A DNA stretch of 18,746 nt, from NCBI GenBank assembly GCA_027578815.1, contig JANBTH010000380.1:1-18746 (forward strand), read 5' to 3'. Below, piece after piece: positions 1-8,414 of this stretch. The notes under the pieces were generated by a model. The model worked only from the letters and a program-made list of their open reading frames with translations, did not search any database and had not been told where the DNA came from. The position numbers were made by a program, and so were the translations under genes. How positions within the stretch are numbered: position 1 is the first letter of the stretch; each line of letters opens with the position of its first letter. This DNA is from Coemansia sp. RSA 1804 (Eukaryota > Kickxellomycota > Kickxellomycetes > Kickxellales > Kickxellaceae).

Positions 1-1670
1 TGTCATTATCCTTTTTCTTCCGCAAGGCTGTTGCTTTATCCAACTAGTCCAAATCTAACATTTATGTCTTTTTAATTTGCCGTTGCTGAAGGTAAGACGT
101 TGTGTAATTAAATAAATACATTATTTTTCAAGGGCGAGATATGGATCACTGCAACAACACCGCAACACTGTCATATCAAGGCGATAAAATACAAATTGCA
201 ACCCCCACTACCTGGTTATTCTCCCATACGAACATGTTATTTCTACACGGCCTATATTCATATTCCAAAGGACACCGAGGAACATCACTTGAGAGTGAGA
301 GGTTATTGCAAGGATATTTGACAAGGCAACAAAGACTTTTCACTTTCTACAAAAAGGCAGTGCCAGATCAGCGCTGCCTAGTCTTCATTGCTACGTTCTA
401 TTTTAATTCACCATCCATGTGATGTCTTTTTAAACGGCGTTTGCATGGTATTCGAATGTACGCTGCAGAAAGCAGCAGATCCATCAGCGACTCTGCCAAC
501 ACCGAGAATAAATTAAACACGAACAAAACTTATGCACAAGATAGAGAAGCGATTTGGTTGGAGAAACACAATATACAGCGGAGGTGTCGTAGCTGGGGTA
601 TGCGGGAAAAAAGGATGTCAAGGACAAAAAGAACATTTCGTTCTATTCTAACATAGCGTAGAGCCCTATTATTAACTGCGGCGGTGTAGAAGAACCTTCT
701 TCCCTTGGCCGCAAAGAGCAATCCGTCTTGAATAAAAAGCAACAATGGTGATTTTTTTGCTGATGTCGCTACAAAACCTCCCTTTTATCAAACAGTGATG
801 ATTTGCAAGGAAAAAAGGAAACAGGGGAGTAGGGGGTGCACTGTGAGCAGAGAGCGCTAGAAATTCTTCCATTCCAGCAATAAAGCGAGTGGCATGGGCG
901 CTCCAGGCGCCACAATGGGATTTCCGATCACTTGCAGCATTGCGCGTCATTTGCCCTTATTTTCATATCCCACACACACAAAAAATCACATCAGAGATGA
1001 TGACCGAGTGCCCGCCAAGGAAAGTGACAAGACAGAAAAAGATGCACATCGTCTTGCATTGCCTTCTTTCTTACGCGACTGCTGGCACTCCAGTTGCTCA
1101 TGCAGCAACAGCTGCTTTCTTCTATTCTCCTTTGAGCCACATGCACACTGCACTAGGATGCACAAGCAGGCAAAGGCCCATAGCAGCAACGTTCCCTTCG
1201 AGCAAATGCTCTACAGATAAGCAATGCAGGGTGTAAAACCCATGTATTGAGTGAGTCGATAAAGTGGAATGCAATTGTGTTCCAGGACTATGGCAAAGCC
1301 CAAAGAGGAGTAAGAAAGAACCGCTTAATGACGACTCGATCAAATCGGTGATGGTGTCAATGTAGCTAACGGCGATCCAGAGAGCACACAGAGAGAGAAT
1401 TGTCTTGTGCATCTTGAGCAGTACGGCAAAGTACGGCAAGGAATATGGCCAAAGAAGGGGGAGGGACTCTTGAATGTGGGTCTTTTTTGTGGGTTTATTG
1501 TTTAGCGTGCCTTTGGCCACATTTCCTGGGTTTCCACTCAGTCTTTGCTTTCTCTGCCCCTCTCTGAATGCTCCTTTTTCCTTCTTCTCTTTCTTCTTTT
1601 CTTCTTGTCTTTTAGCTTTTTTGTTTGCAAATGAATGACCCTTCTTCCTTTATCGTTGTTGCCTTCTGTT
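1..1670. other. Long non-coding stretch, no supported gene
   Basis: I see no convincing coding region here on either strand. The open frames are short, several begin with non-ATG codons, and their translations are low-complexity or lack family-like motifs. An AATAAA at 111-116 could be the poly(A) signal of a plus-strand gene ending left of the window, but this is speculative. The right part, from about 1540, becomes a strongly pyrimidine-rich plus strand that leads into the TATA box at 1673, so at least the last few hundred bases are likely promoter of the phosphodiesterase gene. Confidence 0.5.
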
Positions 1671-1672
1671 TG

Positions 1673-1680
1673 TATAAATA
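1673..1680 (+). promoter_or_regulatory. TATA box of the phosphodiesterase gene
   Basis: TATAAATA lies inside a long CT-rich tract (about 1540-1870), which is typical of fungal promoters. Downstream, 1681-2081 contains no ATG at all on the plus strand. The first ATG is at 2082, where a short coding exon begins. A 400-nt ATG-free leader after a consensus TATA box is what a scanning leader should look like. The transcription start is not determinable here; about 1710-1760 is a guess. Confidence 0.55.
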
Positions 1681-2081
1681 TTCTCCTTTTTTCCTCAGCC
1701 GTTGTGCCCCGCACCCAGTCTTCTTGCTTCTTTTTTTGCTGACTTCTCCTCCCCAAAGTCTCCTTTGACTTGACTTTTCTGTGCTACATCAGCTCTTTCT
1801 CTCTCTTTTTCTTGCTTTAACCGCCTTCTTTTCTTTCTTTCTTCTTTTTCAACTGTTATTTCTGATTTCCTTTTTCTTTCCTTGCCACATTGCTCAAGTG
1901 CTCAAGACTTGGCAGATCTCTTTCCATCGTGTTCGTTTTTCCACGCGGCACACAGTTTTAGGCTTTAATACACAGAATTGCCTTTGTCGCCGTTGCTTCA
2001 GAACTATATCGCCAAGGGCGTTTATTCAGTCATCCATACAGTTTTGCCTTCTTCACGGAGCCACACTAGCCATTGCTGCTT

Positions 2082-5000
2082 ATGCTGAGCTGCAAAAACA
2101 ACCAGCTCTCATACGAGGAGCTGGCGACCGCAGAAAAGGTAATTATTTATGTTTTATGACTATTACAATCGAGCTCATCGCCCGCGCAGTAGCGATGATG
2201 GGCTGTAGAAAAGAAAAGTAATGTTGGTGCTCTGGCTAAACACATGCTTTCTAGTGCTGCAACAGTCTTTTCAGCTTCAGGAGGGATAATAGCCAGTAGT
2301 CAGTTGGCGCTTTGAGAAGTAGGGAGCACATGCCGATTGGGGATGTTTGGCAACTGTTGCCACCAACCCAAATTACCGAAACCGACATTTGCTGCACCCT
2401 ACTGCGCTAAATGACCTCCAAATGTTTGTTTTCTGTCTTTTGATTTCTCATTTCCATACCGACATTGCTCCGGCTCTGGATTGCATCTCCTCTTGCAAGA
2501 ATATGCTTGCCCAAGTTTGGATGGATGGATGGATAGAACAGCTTGCTGTTTGGCCAAATAAACACATTTGCTTTTATTACGGAAGACAAACGCAGCTTGC
2601 ACAATCGCCCCGTCTTTAGACATGCAGCAGCGTCGCCTTGTTTCTGCTCTGGTCTCTATTGTCTCTTGGCGCCTTCCACATTGTGCGTCATTGCTAGCAT
2701 ACCCAACCTCCCTTTTCCTCTTTACACGCTGTCTGCAGACGATAAGCAGCAGTGCCGTTCTCTCAATAGCTTTATTCCTAATTTTTCACTATTAACCCGT
2801 GTTGCTAATTTTCCGCCCACAGAGTTTTCCTCTTTTTCTTTGCCTCATGTGTGAATAGGTCATGAACACGTATTTTGAAGAAGCATGGAGCACTGTCGGG
2901 CTTGGGTTTAGTCCATGGGATTATTCGCACGCCGAAAAGCATGGCATTCTTTTGGCCATCTTTAAAAATCTGAACATTTTATCCGTGCTAGAGCTCCCTC
3001 CAAGCGACGTTCTCGAATTCTGCCTGGATATCGAATCACTATATGCTGAGGTTCCCTACCACTCGTTCAACCATGCATTGGATGTTGTGGTTAAGCTCTA
3101 CTACGTGTTAAATAACTTGCAGGCGTCCGCGTACCTTGCTTCGTACGACATAGCATGTCTGATTATTAGTGGTCTCTGTCACGATGCGGGCCATCCTGGA
3201 TTGAACAATCTCTTTCAGAAAAACGCCAGCACTGAGCTTGCGAAGCGCTACCCGGACGCAATCCTAGAACGCTATTCGATGGATCTTGCAGAAGAATACA
3301 TCAGAAAGCACCGTCTTTTTCGCAATGTCGAGAACATGCGCGATCCCATGTATGGCGACAGCACAGTTGCAGAGATAGACATTGCTTCGCGTATGATATA
3401 TAGCATTCGTGCAGCGATCCTTAGCACTGACATGTCCCGGCACTTTGAGGTTGTTGAGGAGTGCAAAGCCCTGGTTTCAGAGCTTTCAAAAAAGGCTCGC
3501 TGCATGTCAAAGCACGAGACATACCAGCGCGAATGCGGAGAGGGTCTAGATCCATCAATGAATGTGGGCGGCTCAACCGCCCCACTGAAAGAAGATCCAT
3601 ACTCGCAATCCTCAAGTAACATGCAAGCAAAAGATAGGGTTGTATCTGACAGGACCTTTGTTTCCCGTGCGAGATCACCTAGTGCGCCGATCATGTCCAA
3701 AAAGCGCTTTGGACCTCGTCCGGCAAAACCTGTAGCAGCAGCAAACAATTCAAATGTGCAGGGTCCTGGTCAGTTGAGCAACTATCATGCGAACATGTCG
3801 AGCGCAAATCCTGCTTTGGCAGAGGACTCGGATTCTAGACGTGACAACATGAACAGATCGCAGACAGCCAAGCGGCGGCTTCAGGTGAGACGGTCGGTCT
3901 CCATGAGCGACGCCTTGCTAAACAGTTTGCAGCGCCAGAGCCTTATTGGCATGCTTTTGCACGCAGTCGACATATTCAACCCGGTACTGCCCTGGCCAAT
4001 GTGCAAAAAGTGGTCGGATCTCATGAATACAGAATCGTTTCGCCAGGGTGAGCTAGAAAAGGCACTTTCGTTGCCTGTGTCTCCTAACATGGATCGCGAA
4101 ACAGCAAACCAGCGCCAGGTGTCTCTGGATTTTGGAAACATCATTGTGCGGCCCTTCTTCACCGAGTTAGTATTGCTGTTTCCGGTGAACGACATGCTTT
4201 TGCCAGCGCTGGAGGCCAATCTCCAAAAGTGGAGCCGCTTGTCCGCAGACACAACCTATGAGATAAGCCCTCCAGCGGGCGCCAACAGAAACATGTACTC
4301 GTGGCCCGGCAGCAAAGTGGGTCTGTCAGATTCTGACACCAACACATCAAGCCCGATTTCCGAGGGGCGGCGGCTTAGCATTGCGGCAGGCACTGTGGAC
4401 ATTCCGCCATCGCGGCTGGAAATGATACGAAGACATTCGCACGAAGGATTCGAGGCGCTCCACCGCAGAATGGTGGGGCGGCTGTTTTCAAAGCATCTTG
4501 AGAGGATCCAGGAGCGCCGCAAGGTCTCGAACGCCGCCAGTTCCAATCTAAGGCTGCCTCTTGTTGAACGCCAGCATCACCGCCCACCGTCCATCTACAC
4601 CTCGTTTAATCCCATCTCTGGCAACCAGGGCGGCTCGGTTGCCGTCCATCCAAGGCTAACCAGATCAAATAGGCCCTTTGGCACTGACATGTTGTCGCCA
4701 TTAACCGAAGCAAGCGTGATAGACGACTCTAGTGCGCCCACATCCAGTACCGGATCTGGACCGGAGGGGGGCTATGATTCAGTTGTGCAAAGCTCGCATA
4801 TGAGCCCGTTTAGATCTGGCACTGTTTCTTCTACGCATGCAGCCATTACTGGAGACACAGCTCGTTGTGGCGACGAGGAAGACATACCAATGTCTATTGC
4901 TGTTGACAGACATGGAAATGCTATCATGCAGGGCCCAGCCAGCGCGTCATGGGAGATAACAAGACCCAACAGGCCATCGCTACATGGATTCACTCAAAGC

Positions 5001-5177
5001 AATGCCACACAGCCTGACATTGACGAATTGCACAACTACCAGATTGACGCGCTTTACGATTCTGCCAGCGATGGAAAGCAGCACCGCAGTGCTTCCCTTG
5101 ACCCGACAATTCTTTCGAACATGCCCTCGACATACCCGTCCCTTTCGGAAGAAAAGCCTAGCGGGCTCCAGCACTAG
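2082..5177 (+). CDS. Class I 3',5'-cyclic-nucleotide phosphodiesterase (HD-type PDE)
   Basis: Hydrolyses cAMP (possibly cGMP) to the 5'-nucleotide, lowering PKA signalling; probably cytosolic. Proposed join(2082..2138,2859..5177), 791 aa; the certain part is the open frame from ATG 2862 (771 aa, numbering used here). Seen: YHSFNH with His67 and His71, HDAGHPG with His107-Asp108, TDMSRH at 189-194, HAVDIFNP with Asp370, then FRQGELE. These give the metal-binding set His71, His107, Asp108, Asp370 and the general-acid His67. The catalytic core fills about residues 1-465. It is interrupted by roughly 130 extra Ser-rich residues between TDMSRH and Asp370, and followed by a ~300-residue Ser/Pro-rich tail with RRLS and RRHS sites. 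Oddities: the LENHH motif reads LERYS, and Ser421 sits where the invariant Gln is expected. Family is certain; exon 1 is inferred from splice signals and frame. Confidence 0.88.
2139..2858 (+). other. Proposed intron 1 of the phosphodiesterase gene (720 nt)
   Basis: The frame opened by ATG 2082 (residues MLSCKNNQLSYEELATAEK) hits a GTAATT donor at 2139 and stops soon after if unspliced. The TAG acceptor at 2856-2858 follows a pyrimidine tract, with a CTAAT branch-like site at 2805-2809, 50 nt upstream. Joining is phase 0 and yields a smooth N-terminus (ATAEK-VMNTYFEEAW) entering the catalytic domain. The codon just before the main exon is the in-frame TAG of the acceptor itself. A short GGAT tetranucleotide run occurs at 2519-2534. 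No other gene is visible inside. Alternative: translation simply starts at ATG 2862 and this is leader. Confidence 0.6.
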
Positions 5178-5416
5178 GTAGAAACGAAGGAGTTGGAACC
5201 TTACATGCATTTGGGCCAAATGCGTCGCATGTGTATATGCGTGGACAGATGAGGTTTCCGTGGGTGTTTATCCAACGGACCGCTTTCGCATTGCAGACAA
5301 TGCTTGCGGCAGCTGCTGCTGTTGTTGTTATCACTATCATTATTACCGTCATTTATATTATTACTCGTTCCAAGCCCCACCACAGATGTTTGAGAGTAGG
5401 TTTGCTCGTTTGTCTG

Positions 5417-5432
5417 TTTATTTATGTTTATT
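5417..5432 (-). terminator. Tandem poly(A) signals of the SDR gene
   Basis: On the minus strand two AATAAA hexamers (plus-strand TTTATT at 5417-5422 and 5427-5432) lie 27-42 nt beyond the stop codon of the dehydrogenase gene. The phosphodiesterase and dehydrogenase genes converge with only 281 nt between stop codons, so their 3' ends are close or overlapping. Confidence 0.5.
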
Positions 5433-5458
5433 ATTCTTAATAGAGCGAAAATACATTT

Positions 5459-6225
5459 CTACCTGTTAGTGGCCTCGCAGAGAGGTGGCGGATTCCTCAA
5501 AAAGCCTATAACTGCATTGACAGCAGTTAGAATAAAGTTGCTGACTAGTGCCGAGTACTTGTTGACGGTTCCCCCAGCTATAAATGACATAACCTGAATA
5601 GCTTGCTCCTTGTAAAACTCGATCTTGCGAGAACTGGTGCCCATAGCCACCATCAGCGTGTCCCCAGCAAGCGACTCGTCGCATATGGCCTTCAGCATCA
5701 CCCTGACGACCTTGTCTGGCTTCATCAGACCCATCTGCTTGACAAGAGGAAAGGAGCCGACAAGTCTGTTGTTCTGGACAAGAGGTGTGTCAGTGAAATA
5801 TGGAGCAACAGCGTTCACACGTACCAGGGGCGCCAAGCCCTTGCATGTGGTGGTGAAGAACATGAGTGCAGCCTTTGTGGTTCCATAGCTCTCCATCATT
5901 GAGATTGGAATCAGGCCTCCAACCGATGCAGTGTTTAGCACCACGCCTGGTCTGTTTGTGTGTCGAAAGTACCGAACAGCAACTCGCGTGGCCTCCATTG
6001 GAGCCTGGAGGTTTATAGCCAGAATTCTTTCTAGTTCCCTATGGTCTTGCTGGCTGAAAAGTGACTGTGAGTTTGCAATGCCTGCATTGTTCACAACAAT
6101 ATCTACATGTCCAAAGACCTCGACTGCCTTGTCAAAGTAGGTCTGTACTGTGCGTGGGTCTGTAAGATTGCAGATTATCCAGTCTGTCTTGCATAGTTTG
6201 TCATCATTGTCGTCATCATGGTTGC

Positions 6226-6259
<34 letters not shown>

Positions 6260-6433
6260 CTGCTCGGACACTGTTTTCACATTGTCATCAATGTCTACGA
6301 GTAGCACTTTTGCTCCCAACTCGACTAGTTGTTTGCTCAGCTGCTTGCCCAGTCCACTTGCTGCACCAGTTACAACTGCCACCTTGTCCTGGACCTGCTC
6401 CCTGTACTTTTCAACGTACTTTGGCGCAGACAT
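5459..6433 (-). CDS. Short-chain dehydrogenase/reductase (SDR), 15-PGDH-like
   Basis: Classical SDR of 324 aa; an NAD(P)-dependent alcohol or ketone oxidoreductase, substrate unknown. The Rossmann TGAASGLG lies at 22-29. VDID at the end of beta-2 (Asp47) favours NAD over NADP. NNAG is at 115-118, Asn141 in AINLQ, and the catalytic set is Ser170, Tyr183 and Lys187 (YGTTK). VNAVAP follows at 206-211. The overall pattern resembles 15-hydroxyprostaglandin dehydrogenase-like SDRs, which is inference. Between beta-2 and beta-3 it carries ten Asn followed by an Asp-rich stretch, encoded by a ten-unit triplet repeat. The C-terminus is moderately hydrophobic (about residues 279-316). The ATG start gives the usual N-terminus just before the Rossmann fold. 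Transcribed divergently from the NTR2-like gene. Confidence 0.92.
6227..6256 (-). repeat. (GTT)10 / (AAC)10 coding microsatellite
   Basis: Ten perfect GTT units on the plus strand, read as ten AAC (Asn) codons in the dehydrogenase at residues 60-69. It is flanked by imperfect units and an Asp/Asn-rich segment. It falls in a surface-variable loop of the SDR fold, so length changes in steps of three would be tolerated. Confidence 0.95.
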
Positions 6434-7158
6434 TTGTGTAGATGTAAAGATGTTGTTATATGCTATTTAAATTTTCCTTAAATGACAAGTGTAGAATAAG
6501 AGACAGATTATGAGAATGCTGGTCATGCATATACTACATATTTCCATATTTTTATTTTATTCCATTTCATTTCTATGGCGAGTTTAATATTAAAGATGGT
6601 AATGCCACGCCATTGAAATTAATCAGGTAATGTAGTGGTTGCGCAGTAGAAAGAAAAAGAAAGACAGAATTACATGTAGCCGGATGCTGCTACTTTCAAT
6701 GGCCAACTCAGTGACCAAGCCTAACCTACATGGTGGCTGTTGCAGTTAATGAAGGTCGTTGGAGAGAAAATGGATTCATTGGAAGAAATGCTAGACCGAC
6801 TAGGAAGTATACAGAGAAACCGTAATTAAAAAAATGAAAAAGAGAAACCGTCAATTGACCTTCATGGGCTCTACCATCCGACATGTCGTCCTGTCACTTA
6901 AGGGGTGTGGAATAGCTAGATTCTAACATCCAGCTCGGGCAGCTAACAAAGACTGCCGCATGATCAGCTATTGACCCCATATCTGTTGCGTGGCTCTGTT
7001 GTGCATAAATACTGAACATAGCCAATCACGTGTTGGATTAAGAAGCAGGGCTTGTGGATGACGTGTTGCTTCGGTCTTTTCATCACCTTTTCTTCTTTCT
7101 CTTCACATTTGCCACCAAAAGAAGAGACCGCGCGCTCTGTTGTGTTCTTTTTACCATA
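6434..7158. promoter_or_regulatory. Divergent promoter region between SDR and NTR2-like genes
   Basis: No gene is supported in these 725 bases. On the SDR side the minus strand has a TTTAAATA element about 30 nt from the ATG (plus 6464-6471). On the NTR2 side a CATAAATAC TATA-like element (about 7004-7012) is followed by CCAAT at 7022-7026 abutting the palindrome CACGTG at 7027-7032, a bHLH-type E-box. An in-frame open stretch extends the NTR2-like ORF upstream to 7054, but it contains no ATG before 7159, so I treat it as leader. Confidence 0.45.
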
Positions 7159-8229
7159 ATGTTTGGGTTTAAGAAGTCAAAGGCCAAGCGGAATATACGC
7201 AAACGCGACGATGGGGCGGCTGAAGGCAGCTTGGAGAGCGATGACACACCCGTGGACGTTGTTGTAAAGCGGACTGCAAAGCCCACCACTGCGCGTCGCC
7301 AGGAATTGCGCACGCAACTAGGAACCGGTGGAACACCGAGTCGCACAACCACAGCCACAGCCACCGCCACCGCCATACGTGGCAACGAGATGACTGATGA
7401 TGAACGTATTGCCCGCGACGACGACAAGAAGGAGGAGAACAATGAAAGAACGTATTCGCAAGAAGAACTTGCTGCACTGAAAAGCGGAACCGAACGACCA
7501 AATGACCTGGCGGCCATGGATGTCGATCTGGAAAAGGACCATGCTGACAGCCAGCACAAACCACCTTCGGTCTACCCCTTTTCAAGCGAGGGGATTCCAG
7601 ATGCGCAAGACATATATTTGGCGAAGAAGCTGCGGAGACAGAAGCAGGCCGAGCAGAAAATGGGCGAGGTTGGCGATGAAGAAGTAGCCGAAGACCGTGG
7701 CAGCGATGACTTTATTGCGCTGAGCGATGAGATGGCGAGCTCGCGGATACGTGGCAAAACAAACCAGGAGCTGTTTGACGATGGGGCGGTGGTGGAGGGC
7801 GAGGACGAGATGGACACGGTGATAGTTGGCAGGAATGAGCGCGCAGAGTTCAATAGAAGCATGCGTGTGGCCAAGGAGGAGTCTATTGAGCACGCGCAGG
7901 CCGACGACGAGCCCAGTGACTGGGAGAACGAGCAGTTGCGCAACGCTGGCGTCGCACCGATGATGCGCGGTAGAGAAAGGGGTGGCCAGCAGCCATCACA
8001 TACTGCAGCGCTACCGAAGGATACGGGAAACTACAAGTACGACGGCTCACATTTGGAGTTCCTGCTGGACCAGGAGATGGAGCAGCTTGCACTTGAAGAG
8101 GAGCAGCTGCGAATTGCCAAGGAAAGATGTGAACAGTCGTCCAAGACGCTGGACGATCTGACTGAGCAGATGCTGGAGGCTCAGAAACAATGGGATCACT
8201 TTTCGTCGCTGGTTCGTTCTTTGTCCTGA
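7159..8229 (+). CDS. NTR2/GCFC-family splicing protein
   Basis: 356 aa from the first in-frame ATG, matching the family N-terminus: MFGFKKSKAKRNIRKR, the basic FxKxKxRRNxRKR start shared by fungal NTR2 and animal GCFC/PAXBP1. Further family signatures: YSQEELAALKSGT, a region around IPDAQDIYLAKKLRRQK, DFIALSDE, and EPSDWENEQLRNAGV (the WExEQIRxG motif). The last ~75 residues are a predicted coiled coil ending in QWDHFSSLVRSL, like the coiled coil before the GCFC domain. The GCFC domain itself is absent, as in the short fungal NTR2 type. NTR2 works with NTR1 to recruit the DEAH helicase Prp43 for intron-lariat spliceosome disassembly in the nucleus. Strongly charged and probably largely disordered. 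An AATAAA begins two bases after the stop codon. Family assignment is from motifs, so moderate. Confidence 0.72.
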   Translation: MFGFKKSKAKRNIRKRDDGAAEGSLESDDTPVDVVVKRTAKPTTARRQELRTQLGTGGTPSRTTTATATATAIRGNEMTDDERIARDDDKKEENNERTYSQEELAALKSGTERPNDLAAMDVDLEKDHADSQHKPPSVYPFSSEGIPDAQDIYLAKKLRRQKQAEQKMGEVGDEEVAEDRGSDDFIALSDEMASSRIRGKTNQELFDDGAVVEGEDEMDTVIVGRNERAEFNRSMRVAKEESIEHAQADDEPSDWENEQLRNAGVAPMMRGRERGGQQPSHTAALPKDTGNYKYDGSHLEFLLDQEMEQLALEEEQLRIAKERCEQSSKTLDDLTEQMLEAQKQWDHFSSLVRSLS

Positions 8230-8230
8230 A

Positions 8231-8236
8231 AATAAA
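8231..8236 (+). terminator. Poly(A) signal of the NTR2-like gene
   Basis: AATAAA starts two bases after the TGA stop (8227-8229). The 3' UTR would be very short, consistent with the 185-nt gap to the REV1 start codon. Confidence 0.45.
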
Positions 8237-8279
8237 GGGAAAAGAAAGACTAGAGCTATTCAGCCGATTGCGCGTAGAA

Positions 8280-8286
8280 TATAAAT
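8280..8286 (+). promoter_or_regulatory. TATA box of REV1
   Basis: TATAAAT, about 129 nt upstream of the REV1 ATG, in the short gap after the NTR2-like gene. It is followed by a T-rich leader with GTTTTGCT repeats (about 8301-8330). Confidence 0.4.
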
Positions 8287-8371
8287 TGCGCAGTCGCCAT
8301 TGTTTTGCTGTTTTGCTGTTTTGTTATTCTGTTGCTTCATTTCATTTTATTCATTAATTCTTTGCTTATCT

Positions 8372-8392
8372 ATGTTCCCTTGTTGTCTTTGA
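8372..8392 (+). promoter_or_regulatory. Possible uORF in the REV1 leader
   Basis: ATG at 8372 opens a six-codon frame ending in TGA at 8390-8392, 22 nt before the REV1 start. If transcription begins downstream of the TATA box at 8280, this uORF would lie in the mature leader and could lower REV1 translation. Whether it is transcribed is not visible from sequence. Confidence 0.3.
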
Positions 8393-8414
8393 TAGAAGAA
8401 ACCATTGCTGACTA

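Noticed and set aside
141..422. 93-codon ATG-initiated frame near the left edge
   Set aside because: No motif, no family-like composition and no promoter context; length is within chance expectation for non-coding sequence.
1122..1520. 132-codon minus-strand frame
   Set aside because: It begins with GTG rather than ATG, its translation looks like random hydrophobic sequence, and no fungal gene feature supports it.
7054..7158. N-terminal extension of the NTR2-like protein
   Set aside because: The upstream frame starts with GTG and has no ATG; the family's conserved N-terminus begins exactly at ATG 7159.
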